A stretch of DNA of 64,000 nt from Algoriphagus resistens (GCF_001442615.1 NZ_LMXN01000004.1:62001-126000); one strand, 5' to 3'. Positions 18,301 through 27,397 are shown, counted from the first letter of the stretch. Notes: a model not told the origin generated them from the sequence alone. Numbers and translations: made by a program.

Positions 18301-19254
18301 AATCAGTTGAGATTTTCCTGTACCCGGAGGGCCTTCGACAACGAGGCTTTTTCCTTGCCGGACTTTCAACAGGATATTTTCTTGGGAAGCGTCCAATGGG
18401 AAAACAGGAAAAAGCTGCTCTTCTCTGGGAATTGGCAGGTTTTCGCAGCTCCCAAAGTGTCGGCTAAATAGTTCTTCTAAGCCCAAACTCCCAAATCTCT
18501 TTTCCATATTTTCGTAATCGGAATACAGAAAACTACCTTTTTGAGCAAATAAACCTAATAATGCATAACTTCTTAATGTCAATTTTCCATCCTGGAATAG
18601 ATTGGAATCTACGCTCAGCTGAGAAACCGGAAATTGAGTGAGTTGATCTTCGAACAGCGATGAACTTAGCTGAATTGAAAAATTATCATTAAGAAGCTTT
18701 AAAAGCCCAGTTCTGAATTCAGTCGCATCCGCAGCCAATTCCTGCAAAGCCTGGTTCAAAACATCCGTATTTTGGTTTTTGCCATAGGCATGGCTATACG
18801 CTAATAGAAAAGCGGGATTCCATTGCCATTCATCGGTCTTAGTGAGCAACCATTGTCCATCCTCCACTTTCATTTTTACCCCCAAAAGCAGTAATGGCGC
18901 TCTTGTAACCTGTCCATTGATTAACTTGCCTTCTACAAATGGCCATCCTAAAAACAAAGCCTGCTCACCCGTTTCTTCATTGATAAGTTGCTCACGGAAG
19001 GAAAGTCGGGAAAATATCTTCGAAAAGGTGTTGACATCAGCAATCCGGGGGTCTGATTCTGGAATCAAGAAAATTGACTTCTTGGAAAAAAGGGCCTTCC
19101 TGATGATTTCAAAACTGTTTTCACCATTTAAAAAATCTAGTTCTTTCAGATCCACCACACCAAAACCTTCGGACTTTGGCAAATAAAGTGACCTGTTTTT
19201 GGAAGAAAGGTCAACCAATCGATTTCGGTAAGTCTGAAAGATTGATTCAGGCAT
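15385..19254 (-). CDS. Large SF1-type AAA helicase (DUF4011-like N-terminus)
   Basis: The 1289-residue protein opens with a DUF4011-like region (YRNRLVDLSSKNRSLYLPKS at 9-28). It then has a superfamily-1 helicase core: Walker A GPPGTGKS at 308-315, a long coiled-coil-rich insertion of about 600 residues, Walker B VVFDEASQ, then AGDSKQLRP and a second RecA domain with VQGDEFDQVILSLGYAP and LNVAITRARKKM. The last residues (ILTDDQRFF...HKGWKCEWKWSRSYF) resemble the end of a Vsr/DUF559 or RAP-type domain, without visible catalytic residues. Its ATG directly follows the SDR stop codon. Relatives occur in defence islands; a nucleic-acid role is likely, while a defence role is inference. Confidence 0.8.
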   Translation of the reverse strand: MPESIFQTYRNRLVDLSSKNRSLYLPKSEGFGVVDLKELDFLNGENSFEIIRKALFSKKSIFLIPESDPRIADVNTFSKIFSRLSFREQLINEETGEQALFLGWPFVEGKLINGQVTRAPLLLLGVKMKVEDGQWLLTKTDEWQWNPAFLLAYSHAYGKNQNTDVLNQALQELAADATEFRTGLLKLLNDNFSIQLSSSLFEDQLTQFPVSQLSVDSNLFQDGKLTLRSYALLGLFAQKGSFLYSDYENMEKRFGSLGLEELFSRHFGSCENLPIPREEQLFPVFPLDASQENILLKVRQGKSLVVEGPPGTGKSQLIANLVSDYCSRGKKVLVVSQKRAALDVVFERLSTAGFGDFLGLVHDFRTDQKVLFQKIKAQVESIEAYQKLNRGVDSIQLEREISQYSKTISRLSEKFEGFRTALFDAEEAGVPIKAMYLNADLKKPFFEHSEFIKLDYQKALAFESDFKVFHAYQSQFKSTFWESRVSFAHFEPTVFPRISQALKEVSEFRTRSKAENFEMLAQLVLTKQGFRDELEDITSSLNQLERQDLAISAVFDSNFFSSLTKVQKWLLTAIGKLGKQSFKISTSSENLSKLEIELDLLHVKANSWLGKIQVNLSKSNFPLTFEILNKADLTFNANSIADIRSEVEVLKVLNKELIELPSLEGLEFTGLSVETFESQLAIMNPVLDWVLRWENEQDIHSIANWNLGGLKNQLNELNEFSNELISRLTNWKAYLSDAQILEILENGFRAGGSDFQLNRTFSELVAFDRFLEYLDPSSSALFGKLESDFSLSPLDDQISVFWNSWYLAHIANLEAMNPVLAEAGSLKMQHELKELKTAILEKRKISKHMALLRLQEQVTSELEFNRLGNRLTYRDLFHQVSKKRQRWPIRKLVEEFGEEVFRLLPCWFASPETVSALFPLDQDFDLVVFDEASQCQIERGLPAMLRGMQVVVAGDSKQLRPSDFYQVRWESDEEGLEYEAESLLEMTGNFFEKNQLKGHYRSADPALIHFSNRHFYENHLETLPDYATAMAGNPAFTWEKVEGIWANQVNKTEVDAVVLKVGSICEACPEDSIGIVTGNYFQMELIREKLWKTGLQDAKIKVRNIENVQGDEFDQVILSLGYAPNPEGKLVTNFGLLGKSGAENRLNVAITRARKKMHVISSIDVVDFRPSQLKNPGLALLRAFLGFVQEQSKKPGISAPVAKTENYQIDWSLKNKLLRSDSSYSAETPSAVMDLIFKERSRDKKAILTDDQRFFNAPTSKAALAYHPILLEHKGWKCEWKWSRSYFYI

Positions 19255-20088
19255 TTAGTGAAAAGGTGAGTCTTTTTCCTTTGCCATTTGATTATAGACG
19301 ATATGATCCAACCTACCAGGCATCCATTTATTCAAAAAAACCAAAAGCTTACCCTGAGTTGTCAAAACCAGATCACGCTTCCTCTTCAGAGTAGCAGACA
19401 AAATCTCCTCAGCCACCTCGTCAGAACTCATCATCTTTGATTCATCCCGAGGCGATTCTCCCTGCGAAGATCCATGCGCAGTAAGGGCATTCTTGCGGAT
19501 ATTTGAGGCAGTAAATCCCGGGCATGCCACCAACACATGCACCCCTTTCTTCATCACTTCAGTCCTTAGTGATTCAAAGAAACCATTCATGGCATATTTG
19601 CTGGCTGTGTAGGCAGTCCTGGCCGGAGTACCTCGGAATCCATTGATGGAAGAAATCCCTATAACGGTGCCTTTATTCTCTACTATTGAGGGCAGGCAAA
19701 ACTTAGTCGCATAGACTGTCCCCCAAAAGTTAGTCTCCATCACCTTATGAAAAACCTCGAAATCAAGATTTTCAAACAAGGCCCGCATAGAAATCCCTGC
19801 ATTATTTATCAGAATATCAATCTTGCCAAATTTTGCCAGAACTGTTTCCGCCATCCTCCTATTGTCATCCACTATACTTGCATCAGCCAAAATCGCCAAA
19901 ACGTCTATCCGCTCTGCTTCTAATTTTGCCTTGCTGGCATCCAACTTTTCTTGACTCCTGCCTGTAATTACAATTTTTGCTCCTGCCATGCCAAAAATAC
20001 GCGCGCATGACTCTCCTATTCCCGAAGTAGCCCCTGTTATGATTACAACTTTATCTTTTAAGCTATCTTGTTTCATTTTACTGTACAA
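19255..20088 (-). CDS. Short-chain dehydrogenase/reductase (SDR)
   Basis: The 277-residue classical SDR has the cofactor motif TGATSGIG near 18-25, NNAG near 93-96, the catalytic Ser in GISSINGF and YTASK near 162-166. NADP(H) preference is suggested by the Arg after the second strand (TGRSQEK). A C-terminal hydrophobic/basic tail may associate with membrane, as in DHRS7-like proteins. The substrate is unknown. The stop codon is immediately followed by the helicase start, so the two are probably one transcript although functionally unlike. The true start may be the second Met (MKQDSLKDKV), 12 bp downstream. Confidence 0.88.
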   Translation of the reverse strand: MYSKMKQDSLKDKVVIITGATSGIGESCARIFGMAGAKIVITGRSQEKLDASKAKLEAERIDVLAILADASIVDDNRRMAETVLAKFGKIDILINNAGISMRALFENLDFEVFHKVMETNFWGTVYATKFCLPSIVENKGTVIGISSINGFRGTPARTAYTASKYAMNGFFESLRTEVMKKGVHVLVACPGFTASNIRKNALTAHGSSQGESPRDESKMMSSDEVAEEILSATLKRKRDLVLTTQGKLLVFLNKWMPGRLDHIVYNQMAKEKDSPFH

Positions 20089-20331
20089 AGATACTGAATT
20101 AGTGATTTCTATAATTTGGGTTAGGACATCAAAAAAGCAACCAGATTAATTTACTTCACTGATTCAATCTATGGGGCTCTTTCATGCTCAACCTTTTCTA
20201 AACCTAAATTTCAATTTTAAAGTTTTCTACTTGAATAATATTTCTAGCAAAGGACAATTTTACAAACGATATAAATTTCAAGTTAGCTGAGAGATTCCCT
20301 ATTAAAAGCAAATTTCCCTAATTTTGCGCCC

Positions 20332-21738
20332 ATGTCGCGAAAAATGAAGAACAAAGTGATTACCAACTTACTCATCGAGCGGATTGCCTCGGAGGGAAAA
20401 TGCCTGGGACATCATGAGGAAAAAGTGGTTTTTGTAACAGGAGTTGCGCCTGGAGATGTGGTAGATGTACGGATTACGAAGGGAAAAAGCTCCTTCATGG
20501 AGGGAGAACCAGTAAAATTCCATGCATATTCCAAGGAAAGGATAGATCCTTTTTGCTCGCATTTTGGCACATGTGGCGGCTGTAAGTGGCAGCACATCAA
20601 TTATGATCTGCAGAAAACATACAAACGCCAGCAGGTTGTGGATCAGTTTCAGCGGATCGCCAAAGTGGAAATGCCTGAAGTGATGCCAACCTTGGGTTCA
20701 GAAAAAACCCGCTATTATAGAAATAAGCTAGATTTCACATTCTCCAATAAAAAGTGGTTGACGCTGGATCAAATCCGGTCAGGTGAGGATTTTGACAGAA
20801 ATGCCCTGGGATTCCACATTCCAAAGATGTTTGACAAAATCATCGATGTGGACCACTGCTATCTGCAGGGAAATATATCAAATGAAATCAGAAATGAACT
20901 CCGGGCATTTGCTTTGGAAAACAAACTCAGTTTTTATGATATAAGGAATCAGGTGGGACTTCTTCGAAACCTGATTATCCGAACCACCAGCACGGATCAG
21001 GTGATGGTCATTGCGCAGTTCGGTGAGAATAATCCTGAAGAAATCCTACAGGTGATGGGTTTTTTGCATGATAAATTTCCCGCTATCACTTCCCTGCTTT
21101 ATGTAATCAATACCAAGGGAAACGAAACCTTCCACGATCTGGAGTTGGTCACTTTTGCAGGAAAAGATTACATCGAAGAAGAAATGGAAAGTCTGAAATT
21201 CCGGATCGGACCAAAATCTTTCTATCAGACCAATTCAGAGCAGGCTTACGAATTATATAAAGTCGCAAGGGACTTTGCCGGTCTGAAAGGTGATGAAGTA
21301 GTCTATGATCTCTATACGGGAACCGGAACAATCGCCAATTTCATAGCAAAGCAAGCGAAGCAGGTAATAGGAATCGAATATGTCCCCGCGGCAATTGAAG
21401 ATGCAAAACTCAACTCGCAAATCAACGGACTAGACAATACGCTCTTCTACGCAGGAGATATGAAGGATATGCTGAACGATGAATTCATCGCAAATCATGC
21501 TGCCCCTGACTTAATCATTACCGATCCTCCAAGAGCAGGAATGGATGAGAAAGTAGTGCAAATGCTTTTGCGCCTAAATGCTCCCAAGATCGTGTACGTA
21601 TCCTGTAATCCCGCCACCCAGGCCAGGGATGTAGCTCTTCTGGGCGAAAAATACAAAGTCGATAAAGTGCAGCCCGTGGACATGTTTCCACAGACTTACC
21701 ATGTAGAAAATGTCGTACTCTTAACTTTAAAATCATGA
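20332..21738 (+). CDS. rlmD: 23S rRNA (uracil-5-)-methyltransferase, RlmD/RumA family
   Basis: This 468-residue SAM-dependent RNA m5U methyltransferase has an N-terminal TRAM domain (about 8-66) and [4Fe-4S] cysteines at 75, 81, 84 (CSHFGTCGGC) and probably 176. The SAM-binding motif is YDLYTGTGTIA, followed by DPPRAGM and the catalytic Cys in VYVSCNPAT. It methylates a uridine in 23S rRNA by family inference (U1939 in E. coli); distinguishing RlmD from RlmC or TrmA-like paralogues needs phylogeny. It overlaps the next small gene by 4 bp. The start has an alternative Met three codons in. Confidence 0.88.
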   Translation: MSRKMKNKVITNLLIERIASEGKCLGHHEEKVVFVTGVAPGDVVDVRITKGKSSFMEGEPVKFHAYSKERIDPFCSHFGTCGGCKWQHINYDLQKTYKRQQVVDQFQRIAKVEMPEVMPTLGSEKTRYYRNKLDFTFSNKKWLTLDQIRSGEDFDRNALGFHIPKMFDKIIDVDHCYLQGNISNEIRNELRAFALENKLSFYDIRNQVGLLRNLIIRTTSTDQVMVIAQFGENNPEEILQVMGFLHDKFPAITSLLYVINTKGNETFHDLELVTFAGKDYIEEEMESLKFRIGPKSFYQTNSEQAYELYKVARDFAGLKGDEVVYDLYTGTGTIANFIAKQAKQVIGIEYVPAAIEDAKLNSQINGLDNTLFYAGDMKDMLNDEFIANHAAPDLIITDPPRAGMDEKVVQMLLRLNAPKIVYVSCNPATQARDVALLGEKYKVDKVQPVDMFPQTYHVENVVLLTLKS

Positions 21739-22112
21739 TTTCAGATTTCAATGATCCCGAACTGAGTGGAAAATATCTGGGGACAATTACCAGTGATTTT
21801 ATAAAAATATCTGACGCATTAAAGGAAGCCTCCTATCAGATCCGAACCCGTAAATTCTCTGATTATCCAATTTTCCCCATTTCCAAAGAGATGCAGCCAA
21901 TAGGGAAAATCTTTGTCGGCAAAGAGGAAAAAGGACTGGACTGGAATTACTTCATGACCTACGTGGATGAGTTTGTCCAGCGAAAATTGATCTCTGAAGA
22001 AGCACTTCCTGACTTCCAAAAAGCATACAAAGACCCGGATGAATTTTGTTGTTTGTTTGTCATGGATGGGGCTTTCACCAGTTTCGTTTACATTCCATAT
22101 CCAAATGATTAA
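21735..22112 (+). CDS. Conserved hypothetical protein coupled to rlmD
   Basis: The 125-residue soluble protein has no recognised domain. It overlaps the end of rlmD by 4 bp (ATGA), so it is translationally coupled and genuine. The sequence has an alternating helix/strand pattern, with a conserved-looking core WNYFMTYVDEFVQRKLI and a hydrophobic end, FTSFVYIPYPND. I recall similar unnamed proteins in Bacteroidota genomes, but no function. A bidirectional terminator follows. Confidence 0.75.
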   Translation: MISDFNDPELSGKYLGTITSDFIKISDALKEASYQIRTRKFSDYPIFPISKEMQPIGKIFVGKEEKGLDWNYFMTYVDEFVQRKLISEEALPDFQKAYKDPDEFCCLFVMDGAFTSFVYIPYPND

Positions 22113-22128
22113 TCCGGGGCCTGGACAT

Positions 22129-22166
22129 CAAAAAAGCTTTACCTGCTGATTAGGTAAAGCTTTTTT
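22129..22166. terminator. Bidirectional intrinsic terminator
   Basis: AAAAAAGCTTTACC and GGTAAAGCTTTTTT form a 14-bp stem around a 9-nt loop, between the convergent rlmD unit and the aminopeptidase P gene. Confidence 0.92.
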
Positions 22167-22194
22167 GTTTAGTTACATGTAGTGAAACGTCTGA

Positions 22195-23487
22195 TTAACT
22201 ATTCATTAATTCTTCTATCTCCTCTGCTTCAACCGGGATGTTTCGCATCAGGTCAAAATACCCCTTACCCTCTTGTATCACTATGTTGTTTTCCAATCTG
22301 ATACCAAGACCTTCTTCCTGAATGTAAATCCCAGGCTCAACAGTAAAAACCATCCCAGGCTTGATCGGTCCGTGCATAGTCCCTACATCATGCACATCCA
22401 GACCCAAATGGTGAGAAGTGCCATGCATAAAGTACTTTTTGTAAGCAGGCCAATTCGGGTCCTGGTTTTTAATATCTGTTTGGTCTATCAGTCCAAGACC
22501 TACCAATTCACTTTGCATGATCAATCCTACTTCCCTGTGGTAATCCTGAATGTTGGTTCCTATTCTCAATATATGGGAAGCTTCCTTTTGTACCCGTAGG
22601 ACAGCCTCATAAACGGCCCGCTGTCTTTCCGTAAATCTACCACTCACCGGAATGGTGCGGGTCATATCTGCATTGTAATTGCCATACTCCGCTCCTACAT
22701 CCATCAGCAGCATTTCACCAGCCAGACATTCCTTGTGATTTTCGATGTAATGGAGAACACAGGCAGAAGCCCCTGAAGCTATAATGGGTTCATAGGCGAA
22801 TCCTTTACTGCGGTTTCTGACAAACTCATGCAGGTATTCCGCTTCTATTTCATATTCAGTTACCCCGGGTTTGACAAAAGAAAGGACTCTTCTGAAGCCT
22901 TTCTCGGTAATATCACAGGCGATCTGTAGTTGGTCTATTTCCTCCTTTTCCTTCACTCCCCGCAGCTTGTGCATGATAGGTGCAGATCTATGGTAGGTAT
23001 GAAGCGGGAATTTTTCTTTGCATTTCTTAATAAACCGGGCGTCCTGGGTTTCCACTATCACGCCGGCACGCAAATGCTCATTGGTGTTCAGGTAGATATT
23101 ACAGCACAATGCGGCCACGGTGTTGAATACCTGGTCAAAATTGGAAAGCCATTGAATATTTTTGATCCCTGAAGTAGCTTCAGCTTCTTCCTTTGTATAT
23201 TTATGTCCTTCCCAGATGGCTATGTGTTCGTTGGTTTCCCGTAAAAAAAGCACCTCTCTCATATGAGGGTTGGGGCAGTCAGGTGCCACCAGCAGAATAG
23301 TCTCTTCCTGGTCAATTCCTGTAAGATAAAATAAATCGTTATTCTGGCGAAACCGCATAGTACCATCAGCATTAGTAGGCATGATGTCATTGGAATTGAA
23401 AATCGCTACGCTGCTCTCAGCGAGTCTGTAGCAAAATTTCTCACGGTTCTTGATGTAAAGTGAACTGGGAAGAGGTTGGTATTTCAT
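22195..23487 (-). CDS. Xaa-Pro aminopeptidase (aminopeptidase P, M24B)
   Basis: The 430-residue pita-bread metallopeptidase has an N-terminal aminopeptidase-P domain (about 5-135) and a catalytic M24 domain. The five metal ligands are visible: both Asp in DVGAEYGNYNADMTRT, the His in HGTSHHLGLDVHD, Glu in FTVEPGIYI and Glu in GIRLENN. It removes N-terminal residues before proline. No signal peptide is seen, so it is cytosolic. It is monocistronic and converges on the rlmD unit through a shared terminator. Its promoter should lie within 23488-23560. Confidence 0.93.
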   Translation of the reverse strand: MKYQPLPSSLYIKNREKFCYRLAESSVAIFNSNDIMPTNADGTMRFRQNNDLFYLTGIDQEETILLVAPDCPNPHMREVLFLRETNEHIAIWEGHKYTKEEAEATSGIKNIQWLSNFDQVFNTVAALCCNIYLNTNEHLRAGVIVETQDARFIKKCKEKFPLHTYHRSAPIMHKLRGVKEKEEIDQLQIACDITEKGFRRVLSFVKPGVTEYEIEAEYLHEFVRNRSKGFAYEPIIASGASACVLHYIENHKECLAGEMLLMDVGAEYGNYNADMTRTIPVSGRFTERQRAVYEAVLRVQKEASHILRIGTNIQDYHREVGLIMQSELVGLGLIDQTDIKNQDPNWPAYKKYFMHGTSHHLGLDVHDVGTMHGPIKPGMVFTVEPGIYIQEEGLGIRLENNIVIQEGKGYFDLMRNIPVEAEEIEELMNS

Positions 23488-23867
23488 ATGATTATATTTT
23501 GTCTTTTAAGGGCCATATGGAATCTCGCATGCATTATAATCATTCCTCTGTGTGTTGCCTGCAACATGATCGATTTCATCTGCTTATTTTTTATTTCTCA
23601 GCGGTCATATGGAATCTCACACTGGAATACATGCTCGATTTCACGTACAAATCATATGGTTTTTACAGGTCATCCCAAGCTAGCAGAAGGAAACTCTAAA
23701 TTTTCACAAATCGCCTCAAGCAAGGAATTTGAATAATGCTTACTCATGGATTCTTTCTGATTCCGAAATGGAAAGTTACTAATTCTAGGTCAGAAATCAG
23801 GTCAGAAATTCATCCGGAACTAATTTCCTGTGTTACTTTGTATATTACCGAAAGGGTAAATTAAAGC
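23488..23867. other. 380-bp gap with short imperfect repeats
   Basis: No credible gene was found. CATATGGAATCTC occurs at 23514-23526 and 23606-23618, and ACATGNTCGATTTCA at 23564-23578 and 23629-23643, so the same motif pair appears twice with different spacing. A further CATATGG lies at 23653-23659. It looks like a decayed local duplication or repeated binding sites between divergent peptidase genes. A TTACTTTG box at 23833-23840, 28 bp before the M16 start, resembles the Bacteroidota -7 element with one mismatch. Confidence 0.45.
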
Positions 23868-25097
23868 ATGGAATTAAACATTAAAGAACTAAGCAACGGC
23901 ATTCGGATTGTCCATCAGGAAGTTACCCATACCAGACTAGTTCATTGCGGATTTATTTTAGATATTGGAAGTAGAGATGAGAGCAAGGAACAAGAAGGGC
24001 TGGCTCATTTTTGGGAGCACATGGCCTTCAAAGGCACTAAAAAGCGCAAAACTTTCCACATTCTCAATCGTCTGGAATCACTCGGCGGAGAGCTCAATGC
24101 CTACACTACAAAAGAAAAGGTGTGCTTTTACGCTTCTACTTTAAAGGAACATTATACTAAAGCTTCTGAATTACTCTTCGACATTACTTTTAACAGTACT
24201 TTCCCAGAAAAACAAATAGAAAAGGAACGCCAGGTTATTCTTGAAGAAATGGCTATGTACCGCGATTCCCCAGATGATGCAATTCAGGATGAACTGGACG
24301 AGTTGGTCTTTGAAAATCATGCCTTGGGAAGGAATATTCTGGGAACGGAACAAACCGTAGGGAGTTTTACACAACAGGATTTCTTTGATTTTATTTCCAC
24401 CCGGCTAGACACTTCCAGACTGGTATTTTCAGTGGTAGGAAATATTTCTTTCTCGAAGGCACTTCACGGGATAGAAGGACCTTTATCCCAGATCCAAACT
24501 AAGAGAAGTCTTTACGTCCGTAGTAATTTTAATACCTATGTACCAAAGATAAAAATTCAGGAGCGGGATGTTAGCCAGTCACTCTGTGCCATTGGACGAC
24601 CGGCTTATTCGCTCTATGACAAAAGCCGGTTTAAGCTTTATCTTCTAAATAACATACTGGGAGGACCAAGTATGAACAGCCGCCTAAACCTTATGCTTCG
24701 CGAAAAACACGGTTACGTCTATAGCATAGAATCCAGCTATCAGCCATTTTCGGATATTGGTTTCTTGGGGATTTACTTTGGCACCGAGGGAAAGACACTG
24801 AAAAAAGCCCAAGCATTGGTGCTCAAAGAAATGAGTAAAATGGCCAATACAAAGCTGGGCACCCTTCAGCTTCACATGGCAAAGGAGCAGGCGATAGGTC
24901 AGATGGCCATGGCAGAAGAGAATTACTCAGCGTTGATGCTTGTGTATGGAAAAAGCCTGCTGGATCATGGGAAAGTAGATCCGTTGGAAAGTATTTTTGA
25001 TCAGATCAGAAATACAACTGCGGAAGAAATCCAGGAAATTGCCCAGGAAATGTTTAACCCAGACCAACTTACTTTCCTCACTTATATCCCCCAATAA
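23868..25097 (+). CDS. M16-family zinc metallopeptidase
   Basis: The 409-residue insulinase/processing-peptidase family member has an intact inverted zinc motif HFWEH at 47-51 and the downstream acidic ligand in ILEEMAMYRDSP (Glu126/127). Length fits a single pair of M16 domains, as in bacterial processing peptidases that work as dimers. No signal peptide is present, suggesting a cytosolic role such as degrading or trimming small peptides. It is separated by only 2 bp from the O-methyltransferase gene, so co-translation is likely. Confidence 0.9.
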   Translation: MELNIKELSNGIRIVHQEVTHTRLVHCGFILDIGSRDESKEQEGLAHFWEHMAFKGTKKRKTFHILNRLESLGGELNAYTTKEKVCFYASTLKEHYTKASELLFDITFNSTFPEKQIEKERQVILEEMAMYRDSPDDAIQDELDELVFENHALGRNILGTEQTVGSFTQQDFFDFISTRLDTSRLVFSVVGNISFSKALHGIEGPLSQIQTKRSLYVRSNFNTYVPKIKIQERDVSQSLCAIGRPAYSLYDKSRFKLYLLNNILGGPSMNSRLNLMLREKHGYVYSIESSYQPFSDIGFLGIYFGTEGKTLKKAQALVLKEMSKMANTKLGTLQLHMAKEQAIGQMAMAEENYSALMLVYGKSLLDHGKVDPLESIFDQIRNTTAEEIQEIAQEMFNPDQLTFLTYIPQ

Positions 25098-25099
25098 TC

Positions 25100-25744
25100 A
25101 TGGAATTCATCGACCCTGCTCTTTTAATTTATTGCGAAGATCATAGTAGCAAAGAAGATTCTCTACTTAGGAAAATCACCCGGGAGACTCAGGCCAAAGT
25201 GATGATGCCCCGAATGCTCTCAGGCCATCTGCAGGGGAAATTACTGGAGCTTTTTACCAAAATGCAAAACCCCAAAACAATCTTGGAAATCGGCACCTAC
25301 ACCGGATATTCCGGCATCTGCATGGCGAGAGGATTGGGAAAAGGAGGAAAGCTCATCACGCTGGATATCAATGATGAGCTGGAAACGATGGTCCGGGGAT
25401 TTTTTGAAGAAAGTGGTCTCGCCGACAAAATCGATTACAGACTGGGAAATGCGATGGAAATCATCCCGACACTTCCCGGCCCCTTCGACATGGTTTTTAT
25501 CGATGCGGATAAAATCAACTATAGCAATTATTACGAATTGATAATTGATAAGATGAATCCCGGCGGCATTATTCTAGCTGATAATGTGCTATGGTCCGGA
25601 AAAATTCTGGTAGACAAAAACCAGGCTGTTGACAAGAATACCCAGGCAATTCTGGACTTTAATACCATGATTCAGAATGATCCCCGTGTGGAAAATGCCT
25701 TGCTCCCCATACGTGATGGAGTGATGATAGCAAGAAAAATCTAA
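25100..25744 (+). CDS. O-methyltransferase, catechol-type (Methyltransf_3)
   Basis: The 214-residue class I SAM methyltransferase has LEIGTYTGYSG (motif I, about 65-75), the acidic end of strand 2 in LITLDIND, FIDADK (metal-binding Asp, about 133-138) and ILADNVLWSGKI (second metal Asp-Asn), all typical of COMT/caffeoyl-CoA-type cation-dependent enzymes. The substrate is unknown. It starts 2 bp after the M16 peptidase stop and is followed by a transglycosylase gene 66 bp later. Confidence 0.9.
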   Translation: MEFIDPALLIYCEDHSSKEDSLLRKITRETQAKVMMPRMLSGHLQGKLLELFTKMQNPKTILEIGTYTGYSGICMARGLGKGGKLITLDINDELETMVRGFFEESGLADKIDYRLGNAMEIIPTLPGPFDMVFIDADKINYSNYYELIIDKMNPGGIILADNVLWSGKILVDKNQAVDKNTQAILDFNTMIQNDPRVENALLPIRDGVMIARKI

Positions 25745-25810
25745 GGGAGACGAAAAGGGGAATCATTTTTGCTAAAATGAGGCCAACACGACGATGAAAG
25801 CCTTTTTCGA

Positions 25811-27397
25811 ATGAAAAAAACACAGATCACCTATTTAATTTTCATCCTGCTAGTTCTTTTTGGGCACGAGTCCATGGCTCAAATCCCTCAGGTTCCTGCT
25901 GAACTGGAATTTGCAGACCTCATAGTAAGAATCAACCCTCAGGCCCGTCGGGAAATACAATTGGATGTGGATGCACAGTATCGCAACCCCTCCTATTTTA
26001 AAATAAAACAAGAACGGGTCAATCTGTATATGCCGATCATCGAACGGGAACTCAGAAACGTAGGTGTCCCTACAGACCTGAAATACCTGGTAATCCAGGA
26101 AAGCGGCCTGATAGGAGATGCGGTATCTACTTCGAACGCTGTTGGATTTTGGCAGTTTAAGCAGGGTACTGCCGAAGAGGTTTTTCTTAGGGTAGACAAT
26201 CAGATCGATGAGCGGAAAAATATCGTCTCTTCCACTAAAGGCGCAGCACTTTATCTTCAAAAACACAATAATTCATTTGACAACTGGATGTGTGCTTTGG
26301 TGTCCTATCAGATGGGTTTAGGCGGAGCCAAAGCTTATTTTGGCACTCAATACAATGGAAAGCGCTTAGTGGATGTGGATCGCAATACCCACTGGTATTT
26401 CAAAAAATTCCTGGCCCATAAAATTGCCTTTGGAAGCCCGACGATAATGCTTACAAGCAGTGGTAGGTATATGGTGGAAGAGCGCGTACAAGGCCCTACC
26501 ACACTGACAGCTCTGGCAAAAAAATATGGGGTAACCGAAAAACATTTACAAGAATATAATCTATGGACACGGAACGGGAAAATCCCCGGAGACAGGGCAT
26601 ATACAGTAGTCTATGTGAAAGATGGATCTGCTCCTATACAACCTGCAATCATCACGGAATCACAACCGAAAACCGGAAACGCAGCAACTGCAAATTCTTC
26701 CCCTGCCTATAAACAAGCAGATTCGTACCCGAGAATTTCCGGAAATACAACCAAAGCTTCACAGCCTGATCAGATCAAAGTCAATAACCTTGATGGTGTA
26801 CAGGCAGCTCAGTCCACTACTCAAAGTACATTTTCAGACAGAGTGGGCCTAAGGGAAAATAAACTAAGAAGACTAAATGATTTGGACAAAGGAGAGCGAA
26901 TCGAAGCCGGGGAATATTACTATACCGAGAAAAAGAAAGCCAGTGCTGAAGTGGCCACGCATATCGTGAGACCCGGAGAAACCTTATGGAGTATCTCCCA
27001 GAAATACGGAATCAAGCTAGCTGCCCTGAAGTCTAAAAACCGAATTAGAAAAGATAGTGATCTGAAAGCTGGAATGGTGCTCAATCTCCAAGAACACCGA
27101 AAGCGCGGAGAGGAAATACCAAGAGTAAACTTGAACACTCAAGCACCAACCAGAACGGCAGTGGCCACTACTGCCACTGGCTCTTCGGCTAGCCAGCCAT
27201 CATCCAGGCCTGCAATCCAAAATAATACTTCGGGATCAGCGTCTTCCAAATTTACCCATACCGTTGTTAGTGGAGAAACACTGTTTGCCATCAGCAAAAA
27301 GTACGGTGTCACTGTCAATCAATTAAAGAATTGGAACAATATCGGAACTCAAAACATCATTTCCATTGGACAGAAATTGGTTATCTTTCGTCCCTAA
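25811..27397 (+). CDS. Lytic murein transglycosylase with LysM domains (MltD-like)
   Basis: The 528-residue exported protein has a signal peptide (to about SMAQ, residue 24). The SLT catalytic domain, about 70-215, has catalytic Glu97 in VIQESGL and the downstream AVGFWQFK motif. It has two clear LysM repeats at about 379-425 (HIVRPGETLWSISQKYGIKL) and 481-526 (HTVVSGETLFAISKKYGV), and a weaker LysM-like segment near 222-262. A Ser/Thr/Ala-rich linker separates the LysM units. It cleaves peptidoglycan glycan strands, forming 1,6-anhydro ends, in the periplasm. The DUF3078 gene follows after 24 bp. Confidence 0.92.
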   Translation: MKKTQITYLIFILLVLFGHESMAQIPQVPAELEFADLIVRINPQARREIQLDVDAQYRNPSYFKIKQERVNLYMPIIERELRNVGVPTDLKYLVIQESGLIGDAVSTSNAVGFWQFKQGTAEEVFLRVDNQIDERKNIVSSTKGAALYLQKHNNSFDNWMCALVSYQMGLGGAKAYFGTQYNGKRLVDVDRNTHWYFKKFLAHKIAFGSPTIMLTSSGRYMVEERVQGPTTLTALAKKYGVTEKHLQEYNLWTRNGKIPGDRAYTVVYVKDGSAPIQPAIITESQPKTGNAATANSSPAYKQADSYPRISGNTTKASQPDQIKVNNLDGVQAAQSTTQSTFSDRVGLRENKLRRLNDLDKGERIEAGEYYYTEKKKASAEVATHIVRPGETLWSISQKYGIKLAALKSKNRIRKDSDLKAGMVLNLQEHRKRGEEIPRVNLNTQAPTRTAVATTATGSSASQPSSRPAIQNNTSGSASSKFTHTVVSGETLFAISKKYGVTVNQLKNWNNIGTQNIISIGQKLVIFRP

